From Atherinomorus stipes (taxonomy: Eukaryota > Chordata > Actinopteri > Atheriniformes > Atherinidae): a stretch of 64,000 nt of DNA. The position numbers and the translations under genes were made by a program. A model generated the notes under the pieces. It saw only the letters and a program-made list of their open reading frames with translations. It did not search any database and had not been told where the DNA came from. Below are positions 47,901-57,416 of this stretch, piece after piece (position 1 is the first letter of the stretch; each line of letters starts with the position of its first letter). The DNA lies in NCBI GenBank assembly GCA_023101725.1, contig JALJCO010010195.1:124001-188000 (forward strand). The letters are read 5' to 3'.

Positions 47901-50139
47901 TGATTGCAGACAATTATCCCAATATATGGTTTACTGCCATTTTTACTCACTGCAACCCAAACTCACAAAACTGGAAAAACCTAACTTTAATTTACATTTG
48001 CAAAAAAAAAAAAAAAAAAAAAAAGACTTTTTTCTTAAAACCATAAAAACTGCAGATCCCCTTTTCACTAGCCAAAAAGGCAATCATGAAATGAAAACAT
48101 TTCAAATTAAAGATTTTACCTGCCAGTACTGATGAGATGCATCACAGTGCATCCTAGTTAAAAGAAAGGTTTTCCCATCTCTATGTGGACTGTGCTCAAC
48201 CTCAAATTTACCTAGATTCCACCAAGTAAAAGTATTTCCTCCCACACTAACTCATAACAACGCAAAGAAACATATAGATGCATCTCCTCACAGCCAGTGT
48301 GTTGTCAGTGAATAGTCCACAAGTGCAATTACAATCACCGCAATTATGTGTTACAATGAACCTGAAACTATTATTTTAGTAAACACTTAACAAAAACTAA
48401 AGCTCAACTATTCTTTAAAGGGCTAAGCTGACATCTCGAGCCATTTTTACAAACAAGAACTCCGTCTTGCATCGATTGCACTAGTAGCAAGTATAGAAAA
48501 CCACTGAATGAGACTGTATAAATACAGCAGGGTAATCTTCAAGAGCATTTACACCAAGTCAATATGCATGCTGTAAGAGTGGTTCCTTTATCTTCTTTTC
48601 TGCTGACCCATATCATGCTTTTTACTCACTGTGCAAAACTGCATAATGTGAAGCATTGATCTTGTCACAAAAACTTAAACATTTTAAGCGGCATCATCTG
48701 CAATTCTTTACCAGCTGTGACAAAACACTGATTTCCACAATATAATTCTACACCACCAGTTCAGCAACACTGAGCCAAAAAGCTGCTCACATTGACAACT
48801 TGATGAAATGCAAAAATAATTTAGAAACAAAGACAAACGGCCCATGCATTTTTAGCTCATTGTTGTGAAACTGATCTTTTTTTTTTTATTATGAGTAACA
48901 GATGTGGCAAGGTATGCAATGGAGGGCCCGGGCGGGATTTGATCCCCAGACTCCTGGGTGAGAGTCATGCCTGCTAACCAGTCAGCCAAAAGAATATCCC
49001 TGTGGCCAAGTAGCCAGGGCACATGATCTAATGGAGGCATAGTGACAGGACCCCACACTGTGACAGTTATTTATTGAGTGTTTTAGTTTGCCATTTGTTA
49101 CCAAAAAATACCATGAACAGCTAAAGGTTGTCAAATTTTTACTCTTTTTATATTTAAAGTACATAAAGAGATTTTGTCACATTATTCCTCACATTCATTC
49201 TGTACATGTTGGGCAAAAGCAATTTTTATCAAAAACAAAATCAAAGTAAACAATCAGATCAGTCTTTAAGCTGAGAAGACAGTAAAAACTGTTTAAATCT
49301 TAGTCGCCAACACACAAAAGGTGCATTTCCACCAACAGCAACAGAGCGTAAATAGCTTGGGGCTTTTGTCAAGGAGCTAAACGATTACTTCCACCCCGGG
49401 TCCTTTGGATCTTCACTGAGGTCTAAGATTCAGGGTAGATCAGGCAAGTTAAGTCTGATGAAGTGTATTTGCATCTCCTGGACTGTCCTCACCAGATCTC
49501 TGGGACTGTTGTGCTGTTCAGCTGCCTCTGTGGCATTCAAAAGTGATGAAATGCACTTCAGCTGTATAAATTTACAAGTTACATTTTTACAGGTTGAGGG
49601 CATTCTTTGTGCTTTTGTAGGCAACTACAGAGAAATAATCACAGATGAACAATTTTATTGCTCAAATTCACTGCTTTCTTGACACAGTTGAAGCAGTCTA
49701 TCAGCTGATTAAAGAATGCATGAATTTAAATGTTGTGTACAGATAGTAACACTTTCTCACACTGCACCCATATTTCTGAGGTAATGGAGGGTAAACCTGT
49801 GAAAGCAGAAAGTGGTAATAACATAGAACAATATAATAATATATTCAGCAGCACTGCAAACCATACTCTGAAAGGGTAATCCCAAAAATACACCCTTCCT
49901 ACTCGGGCCATTGTCCAGGTGAAATGTTTCCCCAGAACTCTGTTCCTGTAGCCCCCTGATCCTATAGTGAATATGGAGGACCCTACCTCCTATAAAGGAC
50001 CGCTGCAGTTGAAGCTAACACTCACAAACCAGTGCTTGATTATCATTACCTTAACAGTAACTGACCCACAGGTTGGGAGTAAGCTCACTCACCTCTGTGT
50101 GTTGGTGGACGGGGAGTTCTTTAACCTATTGGAGTGCAT
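40885..50139 (-). CDS. bcl9: B-cell CLL/lymphoma 9 protein homologue (Wnt/beta-catenin co-activator), eight coding exons, one-base frameshift
   Basis: Minus-strand exons 50139-50093, 46959-46646, 46327-46220, 46072-45886, 45225-45129, 45029-42854, 42314-42043 and 41924-40885 sum to 4,241 nt, one short of a whole number of codons (about 1,413 residues if the base were present; human is 1,426 from memory). All introns are GT-AG. BCL9 is a nuclear scaffold linking beta-catenin to Pygopus. HD1, the Pygopus-binding part, spans about residues 208-240 (VYVFTTEMANKAADAVLTG). HD2, the beta-catenin-binding helix, is at about 387-413 (LSQEQLEHRQRSLQTLRDIQ). HD3 is at about 504-528 (MTPEQVAWLKLQQEFYEEKR). 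The C-terminal block GIPEFDLSRIIPSEKPSQTL is present. The rest is Pro/Gly/Met rich, as in the family. The start MHSNRLKNSPSTNTQ matches the mammalian MHSSNPKVRSSPSGNTQ. The frame breaks at 42,133-42,137. BCL9L is less likely because HD1, the C-terminus and the synteny fit BCL9. Confidence 0.93.
42043..42314 (-). CDS. bcl9: bcl9 coding exon 7 with one-base frameshift
   Basis: 272 nt; phases of the neighbours require 273. The first part reads YTIPPEPTLSQNPLSIMM then SKFAMPSSTP. After a run of five C on the coding strand (42,137-42,133) the frame shifts and stops within five codons. The homologous continuation LYHDAIKTVASSDDDSPPAR is intact in the next frame up to the donor GTAAGA. Confidence 0.9.
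42548..42561 (+). promoter_or_regulatory. CTCF-like motif in bcl9 coding intron 6
   Basis: CCACAAGAGGGCGC matches the CTCF core at 13 of 14 positions. Same orientation as the motifs at 25,811 and 27,342. Confidence 0.3.
42854..45029 (-). CDS. bcl9: bcl9 coding exon 6 (large)
   Basis: 2,176 nt from NNASGVLRNDSKPQQQ to TMEQ plus one base. It carries HD2 (LSQEQLEHRQRSLQTLRDIQ), HD3 (WLKLQQEFYEEKRKK), a six-Gln tract before HD2, MRGPPPPYQM, and the SPSGNLKSPQTPSQLAGML block. The acceptor is CTTCTGTCAAAG and the donor GTATGT. Confidence 0.93.
45129..45225 (-). CDS. bcl9: bcl9 coding exon 5
   Basis: 97 nt encoding AADAVLTGHTENIIAFHMKN and ISNSKDKAHLLL: the second half of HD1. The acceptor is CTTATCCTCAG and the donor GTAAAG. 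Confidence 0.9.
45886..46072 (-). CDS. bcl9: bcl9 coding exon 4
   Basis: 187 nt from CNSTDVKPQDSV through SRSSTPSHN to LVYVFTTEMAN: a Ser/Thr-rich linker and the first half of HD1. The acceptor is TGTCTCTCTTCAG and the donor GTAAGA. Confidence 0.9.
46220..46327 (-). CDS. bcl9: bcl9 coding exon 3, symmetric 36-codon cassette
   Basis: 108 nt, phase 1 at both ends, so it can be skipped without changing frame. It encodes RVKRMCVAERRQPYSGADWC followed by SGGESDEDDKGFF. The block resembles the KRRCVLERKQPYSGDEWCSG segment of human BCL9L (from memory); the usual human BCL9 protein, as I recall it, goes directly from the preceding segment to ECNSAD. The acceptor is GTCTGTACAG and the donor GTAAGT. 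Confidence 0.88.
46646..46959 (-). CDS. bcl9: bcl9 coding exon 2
   Basis: 314 nt from PKPKTEAMVRSPPVMSPS through DSKMPNQGKPGSTGSQSQSS to KVKVKRERSTSVESFEQPES. It matches the human MVRPPTVMSPSG and GKRERSISADSFDQ regions. A basic KVKVKRER stretch could act as a nuclear localisation signal. The acceptor is TTTGTTTTCAG and the donor GTGATA, weak. Confidence 0.9.
46960..50092 (-). other. bcl9: bcl9 coding intron 1 (3.1 kb)
   Basis: AT-rich intron with long A-runs (about 47,563-47,584 and 48,001-48,024) and a tRNA-derived SINE remnant on the minus strand (48,879-48,990). No additional exon is recognised. Confidence 0.6.
48879..48990 (-). mobile_element. tRNA-like SINE remnant with A-tail
   Basis: Read on the minus strand it has a box A-like TGGCTGACTGGTTAGCAGGC, a stem-loop GACTC..GAGTC, a box B-like GGGATCAAATCCC and ends in an A-tail (T-run at 48,879-48,889 on the plus strand). 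The A-tail and the decayed boxes argue for a retroposed copy rather than a tRNA gene. Confidence 0.5.
50093..50139 (-). CDS. bcl9: bcl9 coding exon 1 (start MHSN)
   Basis: 15 codons plus two bases; MHSNRLKNSPSTNTQ aligns with the mammalian N-terminus. The donor GTGAGT is at 50,092. The exon continues upstream, probably to the acceptor TTTTCTCAACAG whose exon side begins at 50,585, and the frame is open through that stretch. Confidence 0.88.
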
Positions 50140-50379
50140 TGATGGGGCTCCCAGGACTACAGAACAGGGTGGAGTGATGAGCTGGTGAGGGCTGCCTGTG
50201 TGTGAGAGTGGCGCTTTTGCACGCACGTTCCTGGAGCCAGAAACAGGATTCCCGATGTTGGACAAGTTCCCCCGTCCGTCCTTGGCCTCGTCTCTCTCTT
50301 TCTTCCCTCGCTCCTTCTTGCTGAAATGTGTTGCTGCTGTACCTGCCGCCGCTGGCCTCTCCTCTTGGACCTCCAACAT
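50140..50379 (-). other. bcl9: Possible 80-residue N-terminal extension of bcl9
   Basis: In frame with MHSN and free of stops, beginning at an ATG at 50,379 (MLEVQEERPAAAGTAATHF). The stretch includes a lysine/glutamate-rich KKERGKKERDEAKDGRG and later RAKAPLSHTGSPHQLITPP. It does not look like simple repeat and could be coding in some transcripts, but could equally be 5' UTR. Confidence 0.35.
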
Positions 50380-50401
50380 ATTCTCTATGTCCTTGTCAGT
50401 G

Positions 50402-50485
50402 AGGGTGGGGGTGTGTGCGTGTATGGGTGTGTGGATGTAGGTGTGTATGTGTGTGTGTGTGTGTTGTGTGGGGGGGGAGGGGGGG
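50402..50485. repeat. TG-rich microsatellite with G-run
   Basis: Interrupted TG/GTATG repeat ending in TGTGGGGGGGGAGG, just upstream of the bcl9 first coding exon. Confidence 0.9.
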
Positions 50486-50646
50486 TGTAAGTGTGTAAAA
50501 GCAAAAACAATAGTCCAGAGGGTTTTTCTTGTTATGTGTGTTTGTGAAATTCCCCCAAGGGGGCTTTCTATGGCCCTTAGGCACACTGTTGAGAAAAGAA
50601 GAGGAGAAAAGAAGGAAGGGTTAAGAAAAAATGGGAACTCGACCAA

Positions 50647-50718
50647 AATCTGAACAAACTTGAAGTTTGTTCAGATTTGACCAAAAAAATCTGAACAAAC
50701 TTGAAGTTTGTTCAGATT
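50647..50718. repeat. Two tandem perfect palindromes (41-bp unit)
   Basis: AATCTGAACAAACTT, one G, then its exact inverse complement AAGTTTGTTCAGATT, at 50,647-50,677 and again at 50,688-50,718. The spacer is TGACCAAAAA. Confidence 0.95.
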
Positions 50719-53540
50719 TTCCAGCAATTTGATGTTTGATATCACCAGCAGTGTCTGTGTATGCTGCCTATAACTCTGCATTCATGCATTCACAATCGTG
50801 TTGCAGCTTAAGTTTTAAATCATTTGCAGCTCTATTTATTAACATTTTTGAGGGTGATTTTGCAATCTTGGCTTGTATTTATACCACTCAAAACAACATA
50901 CAAATCAAAGCATTCACAAAAAAACAACTTATTAAAAACTTATTAAAACTAGACTGGTGATATTAAGACATCAATTTGCTGGAAAAAGTATCAAATGTTG
51001 TAATTTGTCATCATTTCTGTGAAGACAAACTGTCTTCAGTGTGACCCAGATATTCAGACAACTCTCAGTCTTGCATTATACTGACGCTGAATAGTTATTT
51101 TCGAGATGTCCCTGAACGCAACAGCTGCGCATTTCTCACCTTAAGTTTAGTTTTAATGTACTTGGTAACGAGACCGTTTTAAATCTCTTTCTTCTGCCGG
51201 TTTAGTGTTCATGGACGTCGTCAGGCCTGTTAGAGTTTAATGTTTGCTTGGAGCACGAAGCACAACTGCAGATCCCAGCAGCTGGATCAGTTTTTCATCC
51301 TGATGTGATAATACAGCTGCACATGTGCACACCGCGAGTCTGCTCGTGGTTGAAATGGATGTAAGGAGTGTTTTTTTTCCTCTCAAAATAAAGTAAGTAA
51401 TCTTTCTTGCTGGTTGTACTATTCAGATAAATACAGCTAATCAATAAATGAAAAAAAGGGTGGTTATTGGAGAAGAAAAAAAAAAAAAAACGAGTCCTTG
51501 TGATACATTGTTAGCATGATGCTGAGTTCTGGTTGTGTAGCTGTGAAAACATGAACCTTTTTCACCACCATTTTCAGTAAAATCATATTCTTTCTGAACC
51601 AAAACAAAGTGCAGTAACTGCTGAGTGATGGTGTAGTAACTGCTAGTAAAATACTAACTCTTACCTTTCTAGGATTTTTATTTTCTTTTATTCTTGGGTC
51701 ACTATGACTTTCTTTAACAAAACCAAATAAACACATTTTTATAAAGTTAATTTGGGAATTGTAAATTGACCTCATTTGTTACTGTGGAGAGAACATTCCT
51801 AGCTGGATAGATCTGCATATATATGATGGAATAACATGTGGCCTCCTGCAGTTCTGATAAAAGTTTACTGTAGCATTTACATTATTGCATACAGATTATT
51901 TCAGCAAGAGCACAGTGGTCATGGTAATCCAGTATGGTCATGGTTGTTCATGCCACACAGTCTTGATGTGTTTAAAAGAACTTTAAAGTAATGCTTTTTC
52001 AATAGAAAAGAATTGGAGGAGAAAGTCTTGCTTTTAACTGGCTTTATGACTTCCCCACTACCTAATGGACAAAATATTATGTTATTGCAGGAGAGCTAAG
52101 CTCCTCCTGTAATTTAATCCTAGAGGCATTTAAATTTGATATGTCATGCCACTGACCGTTGTTTTGTAATAGACTTTTCATATTTCAAACATTAATTTCA
52201 TGTTCATACATGAATATGTGCGTTAATCATAACCATGTCGTCACCTGTGGGTCCCAGGGACTCACTACATTGAAAACCTAACAACATCACTGCACTATGG
52301 TTTTAAAAAAGGAGTCTTACTTGGTCACTCAAACAGACCTGACCTAAGGTTACAGATCTACCTGTGTTCCTGCTACTGTGTATTTTCAGTTGTATCTTGC
52401 TCAAAAACCTTCAGCAATGTTTTCACTTCAAAAACACTCCACCAACATAATCTACAAACAAACTGAATACATTTAGTTTGGCATGTGACCAGTGGCTGGC
52501 TATGTTTGCAAACACAGCAAATGCTGTAATATTAACTAAATTAAGACCTCACTCTCAATGGAGCAGTCATGTAAACCCAAAAAGGTCATATTGGAATGAA
52601 CATTAATCAAATTAAACCACAGAGTATGCACATAATAGTCTCATAATGTAGATACGTGTATAACATGTACACATCTACATTATGAGACTAAATATTTATG
52701 TAATGTTATGTGACATCCTACTTGAGTTTTCACAGCATCTTGTGACACACTTCTGCTTTACAGTACATGCGCCAAGCTCCAGAGGTGCAAACCTACTTTT
52801 TATTGTGATGTTGTACTTGTGTAAGATCACTACTGGTTGCTTTTAGGCTTGTTTTATAAGTGATATCTCATTTATGTCACAAGATCTGGTAACACCAGCT
52901 CTGACAAGTTCAAGGTAAATCAGGGTGTTTTCAGTACAAGTAAGAAAATGTTATGCTTGTAAAGGAAAGGGAGAAGCCTAAATAGGTTAACACTGCATTT
53001 TAAGGCATTTAGAGAATTAAGACTTTGGATTGCAAAAACCACCATGGTATAGGGGGCTGTAATGTTAGCTTAAGTCATTAATCTTAACTGCTCTATGCTC
53101 TGTAGCATATGAATATATGGAATATCCTATATTTTGTGCAACTAAAGTATGGATCATAATCAAAATACTAATGTGCATGTAAATGTAGCCACTACCTACA
53201 ACTGAACCCAGATACAAGAGTAACTGCACCATTTTTGCAAAAACATTTATCACATATTAACCCGACAGTCTTTAACAGGTGCTGATAAATTGGTCGTCAT
53301 CTTGCACATCTCAGCAACACATCACAACAAATCCAATTCCTTTTTGCTACATGGAGGCTTGGACCAATCTAGTTTTCACACAGCAGAAGTATGTTTCACT
53401 GTAGGACATTCCTGCTGTTTGAACTTATAGAAAAACACCTATAAATAGAGGAGGCCTTCAGATGACATACACACAACAGGAGGCATGTGGAAAGATGGTA
53501 AATCTAGATCTCATGAAGAGCCAACCTGTTGTTTTAACCT
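50719..53540. other. bcl9 5' flank/intron, no coding exon seen
   Basis: AT-rich non-coding DNA with an A-run at 51,476-51,490 and a stem-loop at 52,636-52,690. Confidence 0.45.
52636..52690. repeat. Perfect 18-bp inverted repeat (stem-loop)
   Basis: TAGTCTCATAATGTAGAT at 52,636-52,653 pairs exactly with ATCTACATTATGAGACTA at 52,673-52,690 around a 19-nt loop that itself can pair partly (GTGTA with TACAC). Confidence 0.9.
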
Positions 53541-53544
53541 TTAA

Positions 53545-54316
53545 AGGTGCCATGACATCAAATTTCACTTTTCTGGGGTTTTGGGGGTATAATATGATCT
53601 GTTGTGCACTGATGAGGCCATGTGAATGTCCAGAGTGAGAATCAAAGTTCCTGTTTATGGTCTGTCAGCTTTGTCTCTCTGCTCAGAAACAGTTGAATCA
53701 GACAGCAGGCTATCATTCTACGTAGTTCTATCATTCTACGTAATTTAATTGCTCCAATAAGAGCACACTATCAAGTAAACAGCGCCCCCCTCTCTCTCTC
53801 CTAACGGCCTATGCACCGTCCGCTCCCCCTCCCCTCCCTGTCTGATTCAGCTGTGTGTAGGGAGCAAGTAGTAACTTCTGTGCAGTCAGGTCTGGATTTT
53901 CAAACAAATGGATTTAAAAGAAAACTTCTGCAGCAACACTGAGGGAGGGGGCCACAACCTTGTCATTACCTGTAAGTTTATTTATTTTCTAAATGCTGTC
54001 TTGTCTGATAAACGTAGCTCACTGTCTGGATTGTTGCTAGCAGTTAGCCTTTAGCAAACTCCGATCGCAGCTTGACCTAGATTCTCCAAATAAGGTCATA
54101 GCGAAATAAGGTGTAGCCAATCAAAATGAAGTCAACGTGGTCTCCGGGTAAAGCTCCATATCATCACCGGACCCAATTGTATTACTGAGGAAGTGAGGTC
54201 TGGCGTTTCAAAACAATACTCCGCTGTAAAAAATGCCGTTTTTTTCTTTGGAGTATTTACATATGCAGTAATGCCAACAACATAAACTAGTTTTTAACTG
54301 CTATGTCATCACTCCT
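53545..54316. mobile_element. TTAA-flanked non-autonomous DNA element, 772 bp
   Basis: TTAA directly flanks both ends (53,541-53,544 and 54,317-54,320). The ends are inverted repeats: AGGTGCCATGACATCA at left and AGGAGTGATGACATAG at right (inverse strand), sharing AGG and ATGACAT. TTAA duplications are typical of piggyBac-type elements. No transposase is present. Confidence 0.65.
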
Positions 54317-54781
54317 TTAAGGAAAACTAACTCTGTAGAGATTCGTGCAAATTCAAAACTGAAACAAGGAGATTCAGTGAGATTGCAGATGAGGACATTT
54401 TGGATAGCCCAATTCACATGAATGACACCCACTTTTACAATCCCATAGACGGACAAATTATGTTTTTAGAAGGGAATCTAAAAAATTGTAAAATAAATGC
54501 CTGAATAATCATGTCGAAAATATCTTAAGCGATGCAAGTGGAAACTTCACACAAGGTTAGATAATACACAAATGATATTTCAAACAGAGAAGGTATATTA
54601 GTTAGTTACACCACTCTGGGTCATAGCTATAAATGTCATGGATCACCGGTTTGGTTTAGTAATTCTCGAGTTCTGTGTTGCTATCCAAAAGAGCAGATGC
54701 ATTCAAAAGATGCCCTCTGTTACAGTTGGACTGGGCCATATATACTGACTTAATTTTAATAAGTATTTTTTTCAAATGAAA

Positions 54782-55147
54782 TAGGGTTGACACAAACAAT
54801 TATTTTGATAATTGATTAGTCACTGATTATTTTGTCAATTAGTGGAGTAATAGGATCATTCTAAAACTGCAGCATACTTACAGTGCCAGTCAAAAGTTTG
54901 GACACTTTTTATTGAATCTAATGGGAAAATGTTTACAAACTTTTGACTGGTAGTGAGTGTGTTTATTTATGTCAAACTATTCAAGAAAAGCTGACCAGAC
55001 AGAAAACAGACGAGGCAGTGGAAGATACAGTGTTTTTCCTCTCAAAATAGCCAAAGCTTAAAAACGATAAGTCGATTATGAAATTAGTAACCGTCTACTT
55101 TGATAGTAAACAAATAGTCAAGAAATCAACTAATCATTGCAGCCCTA
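54782..55147. mobile_element. hAT-type MITE, 366 bp, with nested Tc1 fragment
   Basis: The left end TAGGGTTGACACAAACAATT and the right end (inverse) TAGGGCTGCAATGATTAGTT are terminal repeats of a common fish family. The flanks AAATGAAA (54,774-54,781) and AAACGAAA (55,148-55,155) are an 8-bp duplication with one mismatch. A Tc1-like miniature copy lies inside. Confidence 0.65.
54881..54955. mobile_element. Tc1-like deletion derivative, 75 bp
   Basis: CAGTGCCAGTCAAAAGTTTG at the left and its inverse CAAACTTTTGACTGGTAGTG at the right are the classic fish Tc1 terminal repeat; only about 35 bp separate them. It is nested in the hAT-type element. Confidence 0.75.
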
Positions 55148-55155
55148 AAACGAAA

Positions 55156-57408
55156 TGTAAGCAGTTCATACATAATCTTCCATGTAAAGGCATGTCAGTA
55201 AACATCTTCTTCACCTTTCCCCCTGTATCTGATGTCAACATTGCACAGACTGCTGACAACATTTCTGTTTCAAACTTAGCAACCAGCATTTAACGTAGCA
55301 ACGTACTGTACAAACCGTGGCCAAATTCTACCAAAGAGTGTAACCATAAAAGCTTCTCAAGCACTTATTTTCCTCCTTTCTGCCCAGCAGAGGGTGAAGC
55401 AGCAGCTGTCTGTGAGCTGTTCAAATGAGCCGATGTTTTACACATAACAACCAAAACCAGAACATCAACTTAGTAAAAGGTGATTTTTATCAGTGTTGCA
55501 TTTGTAATATCAGTAATTGCAGGTTTGTGCGCAATATTAAAAGGTGTTATTACAGTCCTTACTTCATGAGTCATATGCTGTCGGATAAAAGAAAAATAAA
55601 AAAAAAACATAAATAAGGATGGCCTTAAGAATTCTGCTGTATTAAAATGCAATATATAGTATAAAGATGGCAATAAAGTATATGTTGCTCCACAGGCTGA
55701 TTGAGAAAATCAGCCTGTTCTACTTATTGTTCTCTTGGAGCTATAATCATAATAAAACACTGATATATACTGTATTCCTGCATTTAGTCTTAAAACAGTG
55801 CACAACACTTCTTTCTATAACTAACGAGATGATCACGGCTTTGGGAGTAGCCAAGAGAATTGCTTTTATTATTGTTGCAGAATTTCTCGCTTCCATATGG
55901 AGTAGAGTTTTTCTGTGCTCATTTATTTCAGATTACTGAGGATGTCTGCGTTGGGACTCGGGGGAAAAGAGGTTCATATGCAAGCTCCACCATTTGCAAT
56001 CAATTTTCTGTATAGTTTTGTGAAAAAGACTATTAATTTCCAATGCCATTATCACAGCAAAGCCACAAATTAATCTGTTCAATGTGAATACTGCTAATGG
56101 CCTACTAAAACAAAAATCAAACATCAGCTAGTCGACACCGCAGGGATGCTGACGGGAGTTTGGTCGAGTGTAACAGCTGGTGCTGTGATCCAAACCAACC
56201 GCTGTATGCAGAATGAGGACCGCATAAATAAGAATCCTGTACAAGGGAGCAGGCCAGTCAGTCAGATTACATTGTCATCCTGAAAATATTTAGGAGCTCT
56301 TCCAAAACACTCCACATTGTAACTGGCTCCAGAGCTCCCTGGGGAGAGGGAGGTGGAGTGGAGTGTTTGAGAGGGGGCAGAAAAACACACCAACTCCAGC
56401 TTCTGCAGCAACACTCTGCTCTCACTGGCCTACAGCAGAAGTGATTTACAACCGTCAGGGCCACAGATCACTACTGCACTCAAGCAGAAGCAGGAGCTTC
56501 TCCACAGAAACAGAAGAGGCCTGTGTATCCAAATTATACTGATTAGACTAATCTTTAAAACTCTGTGTGACACAGAAGAGGAGGCTCTACATCAAAGTGC
56601 CTGGCTCATTTTTAGATATTTACAAAAGATGAGCACAAATTTACGTTTCTGAGTCAAATGACATTTCTATTTTGTGATAGAACATGGTTTGATACAATTA
56701 TACAGTACAGGAGTAATTCTGCTGGGATCGAAAGCACACAAAACTGACCTGAAATATCACAAAAGATTTTGCTCAAATAATTGTCTTGTTATGCAGTTCA
56801 TTTCAAGTCAAAATAATTACATACTATAAGCAGCGTGGGTATTCACAGGACAAAAGGATCTACTAATGCCTTCTCCAATGTCGTACTTTGTTACTGCTGT
56901 TCAGAGCTTTGTTAACACAGATCTTCGATTAAAGGAAGGGTGACGATGTGCGAAAGGACAATAAGAAATGTGGCATTATCAGATGAAGTCTGGTTTTGCC
57001 GTGAACTTATTTGCGTACTAAAATGAAGCACTGGCCTACTTAAGTCAGAATGGAAAAGTCCAGTTGGACAGCCAGGCTGACCCAAATCACTTACAGGCAG
57101 AATTAAAGAAAAAAAGAAAGGACAAGAAAAGGCAACAGAGGCATAACTGCTTCTTACAGACACATCTCGGTAAAATATGTGATCTTATATTGTATCGTAA
57201 TCTGGCATGTAATTCGCCTTTCACATCAGTCATCCGCGTTGCTGTGCCATCTAAACTTTCCAAATCACAACCTATTAACACAATCTGGATGATGTTCATG
57301 GGCTGAGCTACACATCATCTCAAAGGAACTTATTTTCTCAAAAGTGTACAAAAAAAACCCCAAACAGATCCATACGATGACTATTAGCTGCTGCACAGTC
57401 ACCTGAAA
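55156..57408. other. bcl9 5' flank, no gene seen
   Basis: AT-rich non-coding sequence. Open frames up to about 90 codons (for example 55,667-55,939) have no recognisable features. Confidence 0.4.
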
Positions 57409-57416
57409 ACTTCTGC

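Noticed and set aside
48900..48985. tRNA gene on the minus strand
   Set aside because: The boxes are imperfect, the anticodon loop has the wrong size and an A-tail follows; a SINE or tRNA pseudogene is more likely.
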